DNA of 64,000 nucleotides from Siphonodentalium dalli (GCA_032622095.1 CP136067.1:121371030-121435029); one strand, 5' to 3'; shown: positions 24,000-37,014, counted from the first letter of the stretch. A program made the numbers and translations. The notes: a model not told the origin generated them from the letters alone.

Positions 24000-25160
24000 A
24001 ATAAATTCCATGATGGCGTCCAATATGGACTGCCTAATTCTGCTCCAAAACATGTATATTGAATATATGGATGTTTATTGGGGGAAACCGATTATTTCAA
24101 TGATATTTTCATTAACTGGGATCCAAAACCCGACTTACGGGAGCGTGCTTCGCGCGCGACTGTATCTTAAGCATATGTGCATATTTAATAAGCCAACAAT
24201 TGGAATCCCAAACAGAGAAGATTGGCGTGGGTCCCTTGTGCGATCTGTCCATCGAAAACTATTTAGACATCTCAAGACACGTAAGACCCAATAACTTAAT
24301 ATACAGAATAGATACATCTATTGCCTGAGTGACTAATATTTACATTTGTTACAATGAGGTCAAATAGTTGCGAAGCCAGCAACACAATTCTTTCCCTCCA
24401 TAGTAAATCTTAAAACAACTTCTAAAGAATTATTAATTTACCTTATATTTGGTATGGAGCATCCTTGGTTTACTGGAGTTCAGATTTGTTAACATCACGT
24501 CACCAAGTTAATTACTTGCGAAGCCACAGCCATAACTATTTCCCTCCATAGTAATTATCAACACAACTTCTTAAGAACAATTGACCAGGTCAGTCGCACA
24601 ATTATTGGAAGAGCCACGGTCAATCATTTAAAAAAAACCAAATGTTACATTTAAATTATTGCTTTATTTAACAAAAAAAAAATTAAATGAGAAAATTAAC
24701 TTTTACTACTTGCTAAATTTTATCTTTTAATTATTTCATTTAAATTTTAGTATTTACAGTATACTAAGTCCAAGTCTTTATAATCTGTTGAGTGACCCCA
24801 CAGTCGTTTACTTGCTTTGTTAGTAATAATTTGAAGGATTACTTGTTTTATGTATTTTTTATAATTTCTATTTATATGTAATACTATAATCTTGGTGGCG
24901 TTACCATTTCTGACTATGGTTTTCTTGTTTCACTCAGTGCTGCAATTTATCGTTTAACTTGTCTGCAATAATGACAGACGGACAACATATTATAAACGAG
25001 ATCCCTGTATTCTCAGATTTTTCAATTTCCTTCGATTCGATAAATCACTATTATTCGACCGTTCGAAACCCTTAGATAGTAATAAATCAAGTCATACTAC
25101 TTTACAAATTAGAATATTACATTGCGATAAACAAGATACAACGTATTCATGACTCAAGAG
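24000..25160. other. Stretch without recognisable genes
   Basis: A 94-codon frame at 24010-24294 resembles no family I know and is doubtful. A diverged direct repeat (TTGCGAAGCCA, TTTCCCTCCATAGTAA) links 24365-24425 and 24508-24565. The remainder is AT-rich without obvious structure. Confidence 0.4.
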
Positions 25161-25162
25161 CT

Positions 25163-25634
25163 ATATATGAGGGTATCACCCCCCCCCCCCCCTTTCGGTA
25201 CGCGGGATTCAGGGTGTTTTGAAGCCGCACGCGGGATTCATACCCCCCGAATTAACTGGTATTCGGGTTCAAGCAAAACATCTTGGACGCAGGTTTTGAT
25301 GGCGCAAAGTAATATTTTGTGCTAGTTATCTGTATGAATGAGTGGGTATAATAGCTTCTTGGGCATATTCGACCACCATGCCATCATAAAGTATCATTAA
25401 TCGTATCATAACGGCCTCATAACGCGACCGGCATCATAATGTGTCTATGTAACTTCTGCTTGTATCTGTCTGATATTAAAACAGTCAATTTGTATGTCAT
25501 TTATCGCATATTATTTCTTAACATGTATTCAGGATCCCCCCCCCCCAAATTAACTGGTATTCATGATTCAACCCCCCAAAATTAACTGGTATTCAGGATT
25601 CAGGGGGGGAGGAGGGGGTGATACCCTCATATAT
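25163..25634. mobile_element. Inverted-repeat element J
   Basis: Left ATATATGAGGGTATCACCCC and right GGGGTGATACCCTCATATAT are exact complements, with C-runs directly inside. The interior repeats AATTAACTGGTATTC(G/A)GG-type words three times (about 25249, 25549, 25582). TA-rich flanks prevent a firm target-site call. Confidence 0.65.
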
Positions 25635-25697
25635 GCCATGGCAATCGTCTCGTCGACAGCATGTTGAATTAAAGGTACGGATGGCCTTCGCGATGGG

Positions 25698-26170
25698 TAT
25701 ATGTGACCCCCCATATCAAATCCAGTCGTATGTCGGTTTTTTTTTTTTACCCTGTGCCAATGCATTCTCTTATATATGCGAGTCGACCATAGGTCGCCTC
25801 GCATATATAAGAGAATGCATTGGCCTAACAATTTTTTATCATTTGTTTTTAAATAAATGTTTCTTAAAATTTTAGGACATAAAATGAGAAACATCAATTA
25901 CCCTGCAGGGAGCCCCACACATATATAGAAGCATATAGAAGAGCGTCGTCTGCTCATGTTTGTCTGGGGCTCTGTATGGGTGAAATTATAAAATTGTTAA
26001 AGAATACAAGAAAAAATTATTAAAATTGTAAAAAAATTGTTAGGTCAATGCATTCTCTTATATATGCGAGGCGACCTATGGTCGACTCGCATATACAAGA
26101 GAATGCATTGGCACAGGGTAAAAAAAAATCCCGACTTACGACTGGATTTGATATGGCGGGTCACATATAT
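25698..26170. mobile_element. Family A related element with extended terminal repeats
   Basis: Terminal repeats of about 55 bp (TATATGTGACCC, ATATCAAATCCAGTCGTA, a T-run, ACCCTGTGCCAATG) are inverted at 26100-26170. Each arm ends internally in the same perfect hairpin module as family A copy 1 (GTCGACCATAGGTCGCC loop). It differs outside ACCCTGTGCC, so the hairpin module is either shared by two families or was captured by another element. Confidence 0.7.
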
Positions 26171-26632
26171 GCTGTTGAAATAGTCACACCTGATAAAACT
26201 ATACCACAAACATAATTTTAAACAATACTAAGATACTAGGGGATTGCCCGTCAAAAATGATGGGTGACATTCATGACATGCAGGAACATCGTGTGCAGAA
26301 TAATTTTAAGCTGACAATAAGCGCTCTTTAATTTATTTGAGGACAGCGGCACCTTTCCCGTGACATTTAACCTATGTGCACCAATGTTCCCACATATTGC
26401 TGGGCTGATAATAAACCCTCTTTATTAATAATCGAATTTATCAGTCCCCTTTAAGTCATCTGAGGTCAAAGGCTCTATCCCAATGACATTCCCCTGGCCA
26501 TGTGACCATTAATGTGTACCAATTTTCCAACATATACTCTTTTTTGATATATATGCCCCACACTGAGATCACCGAGACGCGGCTGTATTGAATTCATTCA
26601 GCTCCGTTCCGTGGTTTCATAGATTCATCAAG

Positions 26633-26781
26633 CCCCGGTTCCGTGGTTTTAGTGCTGCACTTCAAAGTTCTGGAGTAGCATGTCCATATATGGAATCATG
26701 AATAATTCAAAACTCCATTTATGGAAATGCTACTCCAGAACTTTGACCTGTAACACTAAAACCACGGAACCGGGCCTGGTG
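26633..26781. repeat. Long hairpin
   Basis: CCCGGTTCCGTGGTTTTAGTG and CAAAGTTCTGGAGTAGCAT on the left are complemented at 26724-26781 around a loop of about 35 bp. Short spacers (CTGCACTT versus ACCTGTAA) are unpaired. No gene. Confidence 0.75.
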
Positions 26782-26954
26782 GATCCAAAATGGCCGCGAG
26801 TTAGTGACAGGGCGTATTGAGTCGTCTGAGTGACAAACATGACCTGCAGGAAAATATCGTCACCAATAAACCGCTGATAACGATATAAAGAAAACCGGCA
26901 AATGGTGCGCGGAGTTTGTCTGGAATTTATGACGGACGCCTCTGAAACCACATT

Positions 26955-27240
26955 CGTCTAGGTTACACTGTTGTAAATATTTTCCATAGGCATCAATGTT
27001 AACGTTTGTTGATCTGCATCAGAGGTCAAATGGAAACTGTTCAAACTGCCTTCGGTTTATGTGAGCTTGACATCTGTGGAAACTTTCCCAATAAAAAAAA
27101 CCAACACCGTCTAGCAGGGAATCCACTTCAAATGTTCGTGTTTTCATATAACTAGGGTCAGTTCCGCACTAAAAAATATAGTCATTTTTTGAATCACACT
27201 TAAAATTTCTAAACAGTCACACCAGACTTCACCTTTAATG
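26955..27240 (+). repeat. Dispersed repeat K, partial copy
   Basis: GGTTACACTG, then TTTTCCATAGGCATCA, GTCTAGCAGGGAAT and CAGTTCCGCA, is collinear with the fuller copy at 38308-38762. The right end is not preserved here. Confidence 0.6.
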
Positions 27241-29990
27241 AATGGGCCTCTTGGCAAATGAAGTATGTGGTAGAAAACATTTTTTTCCGGGCAAGTATGC
27301 CGTGGGTGGGTCAGTATGCATTGGTAAGTAAGTAAGTAATGCTTTATTCCCAGCCAATTGGTAATTTGGTACATGAGAAAACATATAATACACTATGTAC
27401 AAATGAGAACACTCCGGTCCAAATATTTGAAAATACACATGCAAACAGTAAATACTGAAAAACAATCATCACACCCAATATATAACAACAATTATGCATA
27501 CATACACACATAGAATTATATATATGCGTGAAACTATCTGTACTTCCTTAAATAATTACAACATAAAAAAGGACTGTTAAATGTATAGCAGAACTTTCGC
27601 TTATAAGAATATGAGACTATTAAATGCATTTTAATAGAAATTTGAAAGCAAATTATTCAACATTTATAAAAATGCAATTAGGTTTCGTTCTATTAAATTT
27701 TGTTGTATATATCAATATCTGCGTGAGTTATGTGGGAGAAAAACAAAACAAAACAAACAAACAAACAGTTGGAACCGTTATCGAATTTTGTTCAATCCAA
27801 TTTTGATGAAAGTCGACAGTTTGCGGAGCTTCATCGTGTCGTCAGAGTTCAATAAATTGTAGAAAGTGTCTCTCGATGGGCTAGTCAATTGCCATTTGTC
27901 GAAGTATTTAGCTCTAAGCTCATTTAATTCTGGACAGACCATTAAAAAAATGAAATTCATCGCACATGGTGGCACCGCATAGTTTACATGAGCTATCTGG
28001 TGACTTCCCTTTTGATTTGGTCTTAGATCTAGACCATTTCATAGTTTCCACACCCAACCTGTGATTCGTTGTACGCATTCGCTGTATAGGAATAATAACA
28101 TTGAAGGGAAGTTCAATATAATAACGACTAAGTGATGGGGATTCCTTCAACATACGATAGAATTCTCCACGTGAGGATTTCGATATGTCATTATTCCATT
28201 GACATAAAAATTGGTTCAGTAGTTTACCATGTATAGCTTGAAGCATACCATTTGTAATTGGTGACTGTGTTTTCCAGCTAACCTCCCAATCTGCGCGGAC
28301 AAAAATATCATTCATGGTATTTATATATCGTATATCTTTGCCTCCATCTTTAATAGCTAATATTAGCTTGTAGAGAGTAAGTGGCAAGCATGTCTCTTTC
28401 TTCAGTAAACGACCCCAGTATGCGATCATTCTCTTTTCAATTTCGATACTCAAGGGCCATCTTCCCAGTTCACCATATACGATATAATTTGGTGTGCTCA
28501 TCTTCATGTTTGTCAAAAGCTTGCAAAAATTTTAGGTGAACGGCTTCAATAGCACGGGTATTTTCAAAGCCCCATATTTCGCACCCATACAATAAAATAG
28601 GTTGTATAAGGTAGTCAAATAGTTTTAGCGCCAAATCTACAGGAATTTGGAGATTTCTCACCTTGGACAGAAGTCCGTACATAGCTTTTGTCGATTTAAT
28701 TTTTATCGACTTGATTGCTTGGCAAAATCGGCCATTATAAAATAACACAATGCCCAAATAAGGGAAGCGCTCAACTATTTCCAGTTTATCATTAGATAGT
28801 GTGAATGTTGGAGAGGATCTAACTTTTTTGTTACTGAAAATCATTATCTTGGTTTTTTGAGTGTTTACCTTGAGCTCCCATGAATCAGAGTAGTCTGAGA
28901 ACGCATCGAGGATGCGTTGCATATCGTGCGGATTATCCGCAAACAAGACGGTGTCATCGGCATATATAAGATGCACCATAATTTCAGATAAGTCTGCAGT
29001 TCGCTAAAAATACGATCATTAAGATAGTTCAATCCGTCTATAGCACAACTTTCCAAAAAGTCTTCAAGATCATTTAGATAGATAGAAAATAATAGGGGTG
29101 ACAGGTTTTCACCTTGTTTAACCCCTGTACAACAGACAAAATAGTCAGTCATACGAGCATTACTAAGAACGCATGATTTAGTAACACGGTACATGCTTCG
29201 GAATATATTGAATATCTTTCCGTTGATTCCTGTTCTCAGAAGCTTGACCCACAAACCCTCTCGCCAAACTGTATCAAATGCTTTCTTGAAATCAAAAGTA
29301 CAATATAATTTCCTCCCTCCACGTAAATAAATCTCAGTCAAGCTGTACAAAACGAAAATGTTGTCTATTGTTGAACGACCCTTTCTGAACCCCGCCTGGT
29401 TGTCATTAAGCAATTTATTCCTCTCAACATAAATTCCAAGGCGTCGATTCAAAACACCGGTGAATAGTTTGCCAATACAACTCAGCAAAGTGATGCCTCT
29501 GTAAGAATTTGGGTCGCTTCTACATCCTTTATTCTTGTAAAGAGGCATTATCATACCCGTTACCCAAACATTTGGAAATAGACCAACAAACAATTTTTTC
29601 CGCAACTCAAAAATATTTTTCCTACAAGTCTTTTTGACTGTTTTTGCAATGAGTTTGGCTTAAAACACATCTATATGTCAATATTAACATAAAGAACAAA
29701 TTTCATGATGATCAGACAAACAGTATAGCCTGTAGCCCATGCTAATGGATTGAATTTTGAAATCCAAGATGGCTGCTGGCAGCCATGTTTTTTTTGGACC
29801 GAATAACCCCAAAATGACTTGTTCCTATTTACATGTCAATGTTCACACCCATGACTAATACTAAGCACAGAAATTCATATACAACTGTTTACAGTGAAAT
29901 TCCCCCCGCAAATCTCTGTTTTAGAAAGTCAACAATCAGCATACGTGCCTGCAAATTATTTCCGACCCCCCCCCCCCCCTGCAGAAGCCA
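27240..29990 (-). mobile_element. CAGGG-ended MITE (reverse), split by the LINE
   Basis: From 29981 leftward the sequence is the reverse complement of the 15388-15930 element (G-run, GTCGGAAATAATTTGCAGGCACGTATG, GGCAGCCATGTTTT region) up to GCGGAAAAAATTGTTTGTTGG at about 29583. It resumes at about 27320-27265 on the far side of the LINE with GACCCACCCACGGCATACTTG. The LINE therefore inserted into this element. The far terminus near 27260 is eroded. Confidence 0.7.
27325..29582 (-). pseudogene. 5'-truncated non-LTR retrotransposon (LINE), reverse transcriptase pseudogene
   Basis: Minus-strand remnant of a LINE reverse transcriptase, the enzyme that copies its own RNA at a nicked target. Visible blocks in order: NSYRGITLLSCIGKL and QAGFRKGRSTIDNI (fingers), DFKKAFDTVW (first catalytic Asp), GVKQGENLSPLLF (normally QGCPLSP, here altered), LIYADDTVLF (catalytic Asp pair), a VNTQKTK block, PYLGIVL (thumb), then a long C-terminal part with ELGRWPL and a cysteine cluster CKLCGATMCDEFHF. 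The frame changes near 28,988, 28,510 and 27,950, so it cannot make a full enzyme. No endonuclease or ORF1 is present: the copy is 5'-truncated, starting inside the fingers. The 3' end carries AATAAA and a short TTAC repeat tail (27322-27340). Upstream and downstream DNA are two halves of a CAGGG-ended element. Clade not assigned. Confidence 0.9.
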
Positions 29991-30037
29991 AAAAGAAATA
30001 GTAATTTAGGAGCTTCTGATCGGATTGAGTACTTTAA
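29982..30037 (-). repeat. Terminal fragment of MITE family D
   Basis: AAGAAATAGTAATTTAGGAG followed by TCTGATCGGATTGAGTAC matches the right end of family D (15.2 and 52.4 kb). It directly abuts the CAGGG-ended element, which shows a further nesting layer. Confidence 0.65.
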
Positions 30038-31499
30038 GGAAGTGTTGCAATTGGAGTTATTCTTGGTGTAGCTTAGTCACTATATCATTAACATCAGGGT
30101 TAATCGTAGTGACTCGCTGAAAAGTGTGGGTTAGACTCTAAATGATTGTAGTCCGGGAGCTAATAGGGGTACCCTTGCACCCCCCCCCCCTGGGACTTAA
30201 CTTCACCCCACTCATTTTGTTCCTTATTATGTCCTTCAACTTTTAAGCAATGTTAACAAGAAAAAAAAGTGGCCGTGTAGACTCCAGACAAGATGGCGTC
30301 CACCATGGCCGCCGTTTTTCAGACCAGACCCAATGTCAGTTTTATGCAAATTATAGAGGGAAAATCTTGTAAACTGTATACAAATGTATATATTTTCGTG
30401 AAGCTGAGACATAATGACACTTTTTTGGGCCAAAATTGAAACTCACAATCCAAGATGGCCGCCAAAATGGCCACCGGAAGTTGAAAATATAACATTTTTT
30501 CACAAATATCTTCTAGATCAATTCATGCTGTTTGGAACTGGTTGAGTAATGCAACTTTATTTTGTGTTTTGTATATTAACTGATCATTGGAGCAACGAAA
30601 TATACAATTATTGGGGTCCTAACCCCTTCCGATCCCTCAAAAATTCGATTTTACAGAATGCGTTATAAAATTTAACAAAAAATCACAATTGGGATTCTAG
30701 TCATATTTCAACAAGAAATGAACAGAACTTTGTAATGTAAGTGAGGCATATCATTAACTATTAATATTCCAAATCACTGGAACCAAAATTCTTACTTTGG
30801 CTCAAAAGGCTGCCAATATGGCCGCCAAAATATGGAAAATGGTAAATATTACACCAGCGTGTCCTGCAATCGCTTACAAGTTGTGGTTGGTGTATATAAT
30901 TGGCTATTCTGCATTCTATACATTGAATACTAACATGTCTGATGCACCATGGTTAATTCTTACTATTGTCACCCCTGGCATCGTCAAACATATTGGACTT
31001 TTCTCTCAAAAACTTGACATAAATATTGGCAAAAATGTACTTTTCAGGTTTGGACCATTTTTTCAGGTAAAATATAACTATCTTTGGATTAAAAGGTGTT
31101 TATTGTTTTGGTCTATCTTAAATGTGTCTCACTACGGTGTTTATAGACTAAATTGCTCAAGATGGCTTCCAAAATGGCAACCAAATTTGTAGAATGTTAT
31201 TTTTTTACATATATCCCGAACATTCTCTGCATTATCCGAAAAGGTAGCATATTGTGACTCACTTGGTTATTATACATGTTAGTTAATTAACTGACAACTA
31301 CATGTTCTATTCTGGTTGTCTCAGTTCCGTATGGGGCATGTCAAATTCATTTTAAAGTATGCAATTTTGCCGAGAACCTCTTTTGTGATTTTGGCCACAT
31401 TTATTGAAAGGAAATGGGCAGAACTTTGATACAGAACTGAGATGGACCATAATCTTTGGCTATTCTGGTCCATTATTATAAAATGTCAACAGGATACAG

Positions 31500-33115
31500 T
31501 GTGGATGCAAATATCATAGCCAGGGAGTTACTCTATGATCATATGTGAGGTGAATAGGTATACAGGGAGTTATTGTATGTCATGACTGATGTGAGTAGGT
31601 AAACAATGGGTGACTATATGGTTATGAGTGGGTTGTCCATGGTAAGATGCATCTAGGTATACAGGGAGAGGTCATGGTCAGGTGTGAGGTCAATCGGTAT
31701 GCATGGAGTGACTCTATGGTGTATGATTGTGTATATTCAGTACGGTGCAACCGGTGTACCTGTATGGTCATTGGTGTGGTGTATGGATATAGCTACATGG
31801 TCATCTATGTGTTGATTATGTATATATGGAGTGGCTGTAAGGTCATGGGTGGTATCTGCATGTGTTGTCTGTATGATCATGGATGGAGTGTGTGGATACA
31901 TAGGGAGTGATTTTATGGTTACGGGTAATGTGTACAGGTATACATGGAATTACTGTACGGTCATGATTGAATATGAATACCTGGATTAAGCTGGGTGGAC
32001 ATTATCGAGGGTGTGGGTATATAGGGAGTGTCGTGTGGTAATGGTGGGATGTATATTTATATATCTCGTGGATGTATTATCATTTGTGGGTGTATACGGC
32101 TTAGCTGTATTATCATGGATGGCGTGTATGATTATGCAGTGAATTGCTGAATTGTCACGTGTGAGGTGTATATGCAAGTATGGAGTGTTTGAGTGGTCGT
32201 GTGTGCGGTTTTTTTGTATATCTGGAAGGGATGAATGGCCATTAGTGAGGTTTACATGTATACCTGGAGTGAATCTATAGTCTAGGATGGGCTGATTATG
32301 TATATCGAGTGGTTATATGACTATGTGTGTCGAATAGGTATACAAGTAGTGACTGTATTGTTAATGGTGAGATGAGTACATGTAGGTATACAAGTAGTGA
32401 CTGTATGGTCACAAATGTAATGAACATCTATACTGGGGGTGACTAAATGGTCATGTGTCAGGCGTATACTTGGTGTTCCTGTTTGGTGACTCGTGGCGGT
32501 ATGGTCATGTGTAGGTTATACCAGCATACACACGTGTTGCTTTATTGTCATGGGCGAGGGATATGAGTATATAGCGAGTGGCTATATTGCCATGGATGAG
32601 GTACATATGCATACATGGAGTGACTATACTGACATGGATGGGGTGTATTAGTATATCTTGAGTGGCTATTCGGCTATGGTGTGACAAATAGGGATACAGG
32701 GAGTGACATGGCCAATGTTGATGTGAATATGTATACAAAAAATTGGCCATGATCATGTATGAAAGTTTTTAATAGGTACACACGGGGTGACTATATGGCC
32801 ATAGGTCAGGTGAAGGAGTATACCAGGTGACATGGTGAGGGTATGTGTATGAAGCGAGTGGCTATATGACCATTGGTGAGGTGCATATGTATACCGGAAT
32901 GACTTTATGGTGTTGATGTAGATATTGATTGTCTATTTGACCATGCGTTTGGAGAATATGTATACAGGGGGTGACCTTATGGCCAATGGTGAGATGGATG
33001 GGTATACAAGGAGTGACTATATGGTTATGGGTCATGTTTAGGAGTATACCCGGTGTGCCTGCATTGTGACGCATGGCTGTATGGTCACCCGTGGTCATGG
33101 GTCAGGTGTACATGT
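31500..33115 (+). repeat. Degenerate minisatellite inside FB-1, left side
   Basis: Loose tandem repeats of about 40-55 bp built on GGTATACA(G/T)GGAGTGACTAT and ATGGTCATG(G/T)GT(G/C)AGGTG. The many small open frames with Tyr/His/Thr-rich translations are artefacts of the repeat. Confidence 0.8.
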
Positions 33116-33189
33116 ATACAGCTTAACGTCCCCCATCTACATAAACATCATCAAGATGGAGAACTCTCTGACATGACCTCTCTATTGAT

Positions 33190-33870
33190 TATCATACCCT
33201 TGAGTTATTGTGGAAAGCGATAGCCACCCAAGATACACATGTACAACCCACCCATTACCCAAGTCACTCCATATGTACATAAACACCACACAAATGCCAA
33301 CATAGTAACCCACTTTATACACGTACACCTGATCATGCAACCATACTTGGTTATACCCGTACATACCACAAATGACGACAGAGCCACGAGTCACCATGTA
33401 TGAAAACCAGGTATACACCTACACCCGACGCATGACCAAAAAGTCACTCTATGTATACATATTCACTACATTCACGATCATACAGTCACTCATTGTATAC
33501 ATATTCACCTAACCATGGACCATACAGCCACTACATGTATACCTATTCGCCATACACATGACCATAGAGTCAATCCAGGTATACATATGCACAATACCAA
33601 TGGTGAGCCCTTCCAGATATACCAATACCCGCACATACGATCACTCATTAGTTCCATACTTGCCACTCATAAGTTATATACACGCCATCCATGATCATAC
33701 ATCTACTCCCCATACACCACCAATGATAACACATCCACAACATATATAAATATATGTCCCACCGTCACCAACAGGGGACTCCCTATATACCCACACATCA
33801 TTCATGACCATGCAATAACTCCCTGTATACCTATTATCCTCATCTATGACCATAGAGTAACTCCGTGGCT
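33190..33870 (-). repeat. Degenerate minisatellite inside FB-1, right side (inverted)
   Basis: The complementary motif (CATGACCATA(G/C)AGTCACTC, TGTATAC(A/C)TATTCACC) runs from about 33220 to 33865. It is less than half as long as the left-side array, so the two arrays have expanded or contracted independently. Confidence 0.8.
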
Positions 33871-35422
33871 GCCATCTTGGCTTCCACCCTGTATCCAGTT
33901 GATAAATTGGTATCATAGTGGGCCTGAATACCCACATATCATGATGGTTCATCTCAGTTCCGTCTCAAAGTTCTGCCCATTTCCTTTCAATAATATGGCC
34001 AGAATCACAAAAGAGGTTCTCCGCAAAATTCCATACTGCAACTTTAAAATGAATTTGTCATGCCCCATACGGAACTGGGACAAATATAATAGAACGTATT
34101 TGTCAGTTAATTAACTAATACGTAAAATAACCAAGTGAGTCACAATTTGCTATCTTTTTCGGATAACGCAGAGAATAATGTTCGGGATATGTTAACTTTT
34201 AACTTTTTACAAATTTGGTTGCCATTATGGAAGCCATCTTGAGCATTTTAGTCTTTAAGCACCACCGTGTGACACACTTAAGATAGACCAAAACAATAAA
34301 CACCTTTGATACCAAAGATAGTTGCATTTTACTTGAACAAATTGTCGAACCCTGAAAAGTTAATTTTTGCCGATATTTATGTCAAGTTTGTGAGAGAAAA
34401 ATTCCATATTTCTGGTGATGTCAGTGGTGACAATAGTAAAAATAATCCATGGTGCATCAGAGATGTTAGTATGCAATGTATGGAATACAGATTAGCTAAT
34501 TGTATACATCAACCACAACTTGTAAGCGATTGCAGGACACCCTGGGGCAATATTTACCATTTTCCATATTTTGGCGTCCATTTTCGCAGCCATTTTGAGC
34601 CAAGGTAAGATTTTTGGTTCCAGAGAGTTGGAATATTAATAGGTAATGATATGCCTCACTTACATTACAATGTTCTTTTCATTTCTTTTTGCAATATGAC
34701 TAGAATCCCAATTGTGATTTTTTGTTAAATTTTGTACCGCGTTCTGTAAAATCGAAGTTTTGAGGGATCAGAATGGGATAGGACCCCATTAGTTGCACAT
34801 TTAATTGCTCCAATGATTAGTTAATATACACAACACTAAATAAAGTCATATTACTCAACCAGTTCCAAACAGCATGAATTGATCTAGAAGATATTTGTGA
34901 AAAATTTTTATATTTTCAACTTCCGGCGGCCATTTTGGCGGCCATCTTGGATGGTGAGTTTCAATTTTGGCCCAACAAAGTGTCATTATGTCTTAGCTTC
35001 ACGAAAATATATACATTTGTATACATTTTACAAGATTTTCCCGCTATAATTTGCATAAAACTGACCTAGGGTCTGGTCTGAAAAACGGCGGCCATGATGG
35101 ACGCCATCTTGTCTGGAGTCTACACGGCCATTTTGTTTTCTTGTTAACATTGCTTAAAAGTTGAAGGACATAATAAGGAACAAAATAAATGGGGTGAAGT
35201 TAAGTCCCAGGGGGGGGGGGGTGTGCAAGGGTACCCCTATTAGCTCCCGGACTATTGTGACTAACCCAATTTGTTTCTTAGTGTAGTAGCGAGAATGGAA
35301 ACTACAAGAATGATGCGTAATTTCGGATCATTTGTCTTTTATTATTATAGTATGGCATTATGCCACATTATGGTATTGTAATAACGAACCAAAGCCGGAC
35401 GCTTTGTGTCGTATATAGACTA

Positions 35423-36276
35423 CTAGAAGGTGACCCGACTTCGTCCGGGCTATTAAAAAACCAAATTTCAAGTCGATTGCTCCACCCGTTTCCTAGATCT
35501 GGTCTGCGCATGCGCGAAGCTGGTGTCGCACGTGCTCGGCGACCCGATAAAATTCGTATCCGGGGCAAGATACATTCACATACCAAATTTAAAGTCAATA
35601 TCTCAACCCGTTTCCGAGATCTCGTCTGCGCATGCGCGAAGCTGGCGTCGCACGTGCTCGGCGATCCGATAAAATTCGTATCCGGGGCAAGATACATTCA
35701 CATACCAAATTTCAAGTCGATAGCTACACCCGTTTCCGAGATATATAGCCCAATGTCATTTGCGGATACCTCGGCCGGTGATGAGTTAACGCGACACAGT
35801 CAAATGCATCGGCAGGGTGAGAGTTAACGTAATCTAACTTTATGACCTCTGACGACGTCATAGAAGTTACGCATTGATTTTATCCCGATAAAAGATCGCA
35901 CCACTTGTACCTAATAATTGAGGCAGATAACTAAAACGGATACATACATATTATATATCGTTGGAAAGATGAAGCCACACAGATTCTAACCGTGCAAATT
36001 ATATGACTGGCAATTTATTATTCGCGCTATATCGTATCGATTTGTGAGCACCGAACTGAAATATATTAGCGCAAAACGGCGTAAAAACAGATTTGACCTC
36101 CGCACGTGAAAAGTTGACCTCGCACGGACAAATAAATATGCCTATGTTCGTCTCCGGCCGAAAACACATCCAAATACCAAATTTCATTGAAATTGGCTTA
36201 GTCGTTTTCGAGTCCATCGATTTCAAACACACAAACTTACAAACTTACACACAGATCTTTCAAAATATATAATAGA
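35423..36276 (-). mobile_element. Non-autonomous Helitron-like unit 1 of 2 (minus)
   Basis: On the minus strand the unit begins TCTATTATATATTTTGAAAG (5' TC) and ends in a GC-rich hairpin (GCCCGGACGAAGTCGGGTC) followed eight bases on by CTAG. This is the Helitron 3' layout of a hairpin and then CTRR. No inverted termini or target duplication. It contains two core repeats with GCGCATGCGC. It is joined directly, without spacer, to the next unit. No Rep/helicase. Confidence 0.75.
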
Positions 36277-37014
36277 CTAGAAGGTGACCCGACTTCGTCC
36301 GGGCTATTCAACAACCAAATTTCAAGTCGATTGCTCCACCCGTTTCCTAGATCTGGTCTGCGCATGCGCGAAGCTGGTGTCGCACGTGCTCGGCGACCCG
36401 ATAAAATTCGTATCCGGGGCAAGATACATTCACATACCAAATTTCAAGTCGATAGCTACACCCGTTTCCGAGATATATAGCCCAATGTCATTTGCGGATA
36501 CCTCGGCCGGTGATGAGTTAACGCGACACAGTCAAATGCATCGGCAGGGTGAGAGTTAACGTAATCTAACTTTATGACCTCTGACGACGTCATAGAAATT
36601 ACGCATTGATTTTATCCCGATAAAAGCATCGGACCACTTGTACCTAATAATTGAGGCAGATAACTAAAACGGATACATACATATTATATATCGTTGGAAA
36701 GAGGACACGCCACAGATTCTAACCGTGCAAATTATATGACTGGCAATTTATTATTCGCGCTATATCGAATCGATTTGTGAGCACCGAACTGAAATATATT
36801 AGCGCAAAAACGGCGTAAAAACAGATTTGACCTCCGCACGTGAAAAGTTGACCTCGCACGGACAAATAAATATGCCTATGTTCGTCTCCGGCCGAAAACA
36901 CATCCAAATACCAAATTTCATCGAAATTGGCTTAGTCGTTTTTGAGTCCATCGATTTCAAACACACACACACACACACAAACAAACACACAGATCTTTCA
37001 AAATATATAATAGA
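36277..37014 (-). mobile_element. Non-autonomous Helitron-like unit 2 of 2 (minus)
   Basis: Head-to-tail with the previous unit: its CTAG (36277-36280 in complement) touches the TC start of unit 1. Almost identical sequence but one core repeat fewer, and a CA microsatellite at 36960-36987 near the 5' end. The left flank on the element strand is T. Confidence 0.75.

Larger units (their letters stand above)
30150..35253. mobile_element. Foldback element FB-1 (5.1 kb, AGTCCG termini)
   Basis: Starts AGTCCGGGAGCTAATAGGGG and ends with its complement CTATTAGCTCCCGGACT. The flanks are a 5-bp repeat ATTGT (30145-30149, 35254-35258). Inverted arms of about 1.35 kb (30150-31500 and 33870-35253) match closely. 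Each arm carries four degenerate CCAAGATGGC(C/G)GCCAAAATGG modules (left near 30290, 30450, 30812, 31160). Internal to the arms, both sides turn into a degenerate minisatellite, also inverted, meeting near 33.15 kb. A 131-codon frame at 30797-31192 lies in an arm and has no recognised domain. No transposase. Confidence 0.85.

Noticed and set aside
24010-24294. 94-codon frame, plus strand
   Set aside because: No recognisable domain and no supporting splice or promoter context.
30797-31192. 131-codon open frame
   Set aside because: Lies entirely in the FB-1 left arm, spans a repeat module, and its mirrored arm is broken by stops. No domain recognised.
31647-33749. Tyr/Thr/His-rich small frames on both strands
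   Set aside because: Products of the FB-1 minisatellite.
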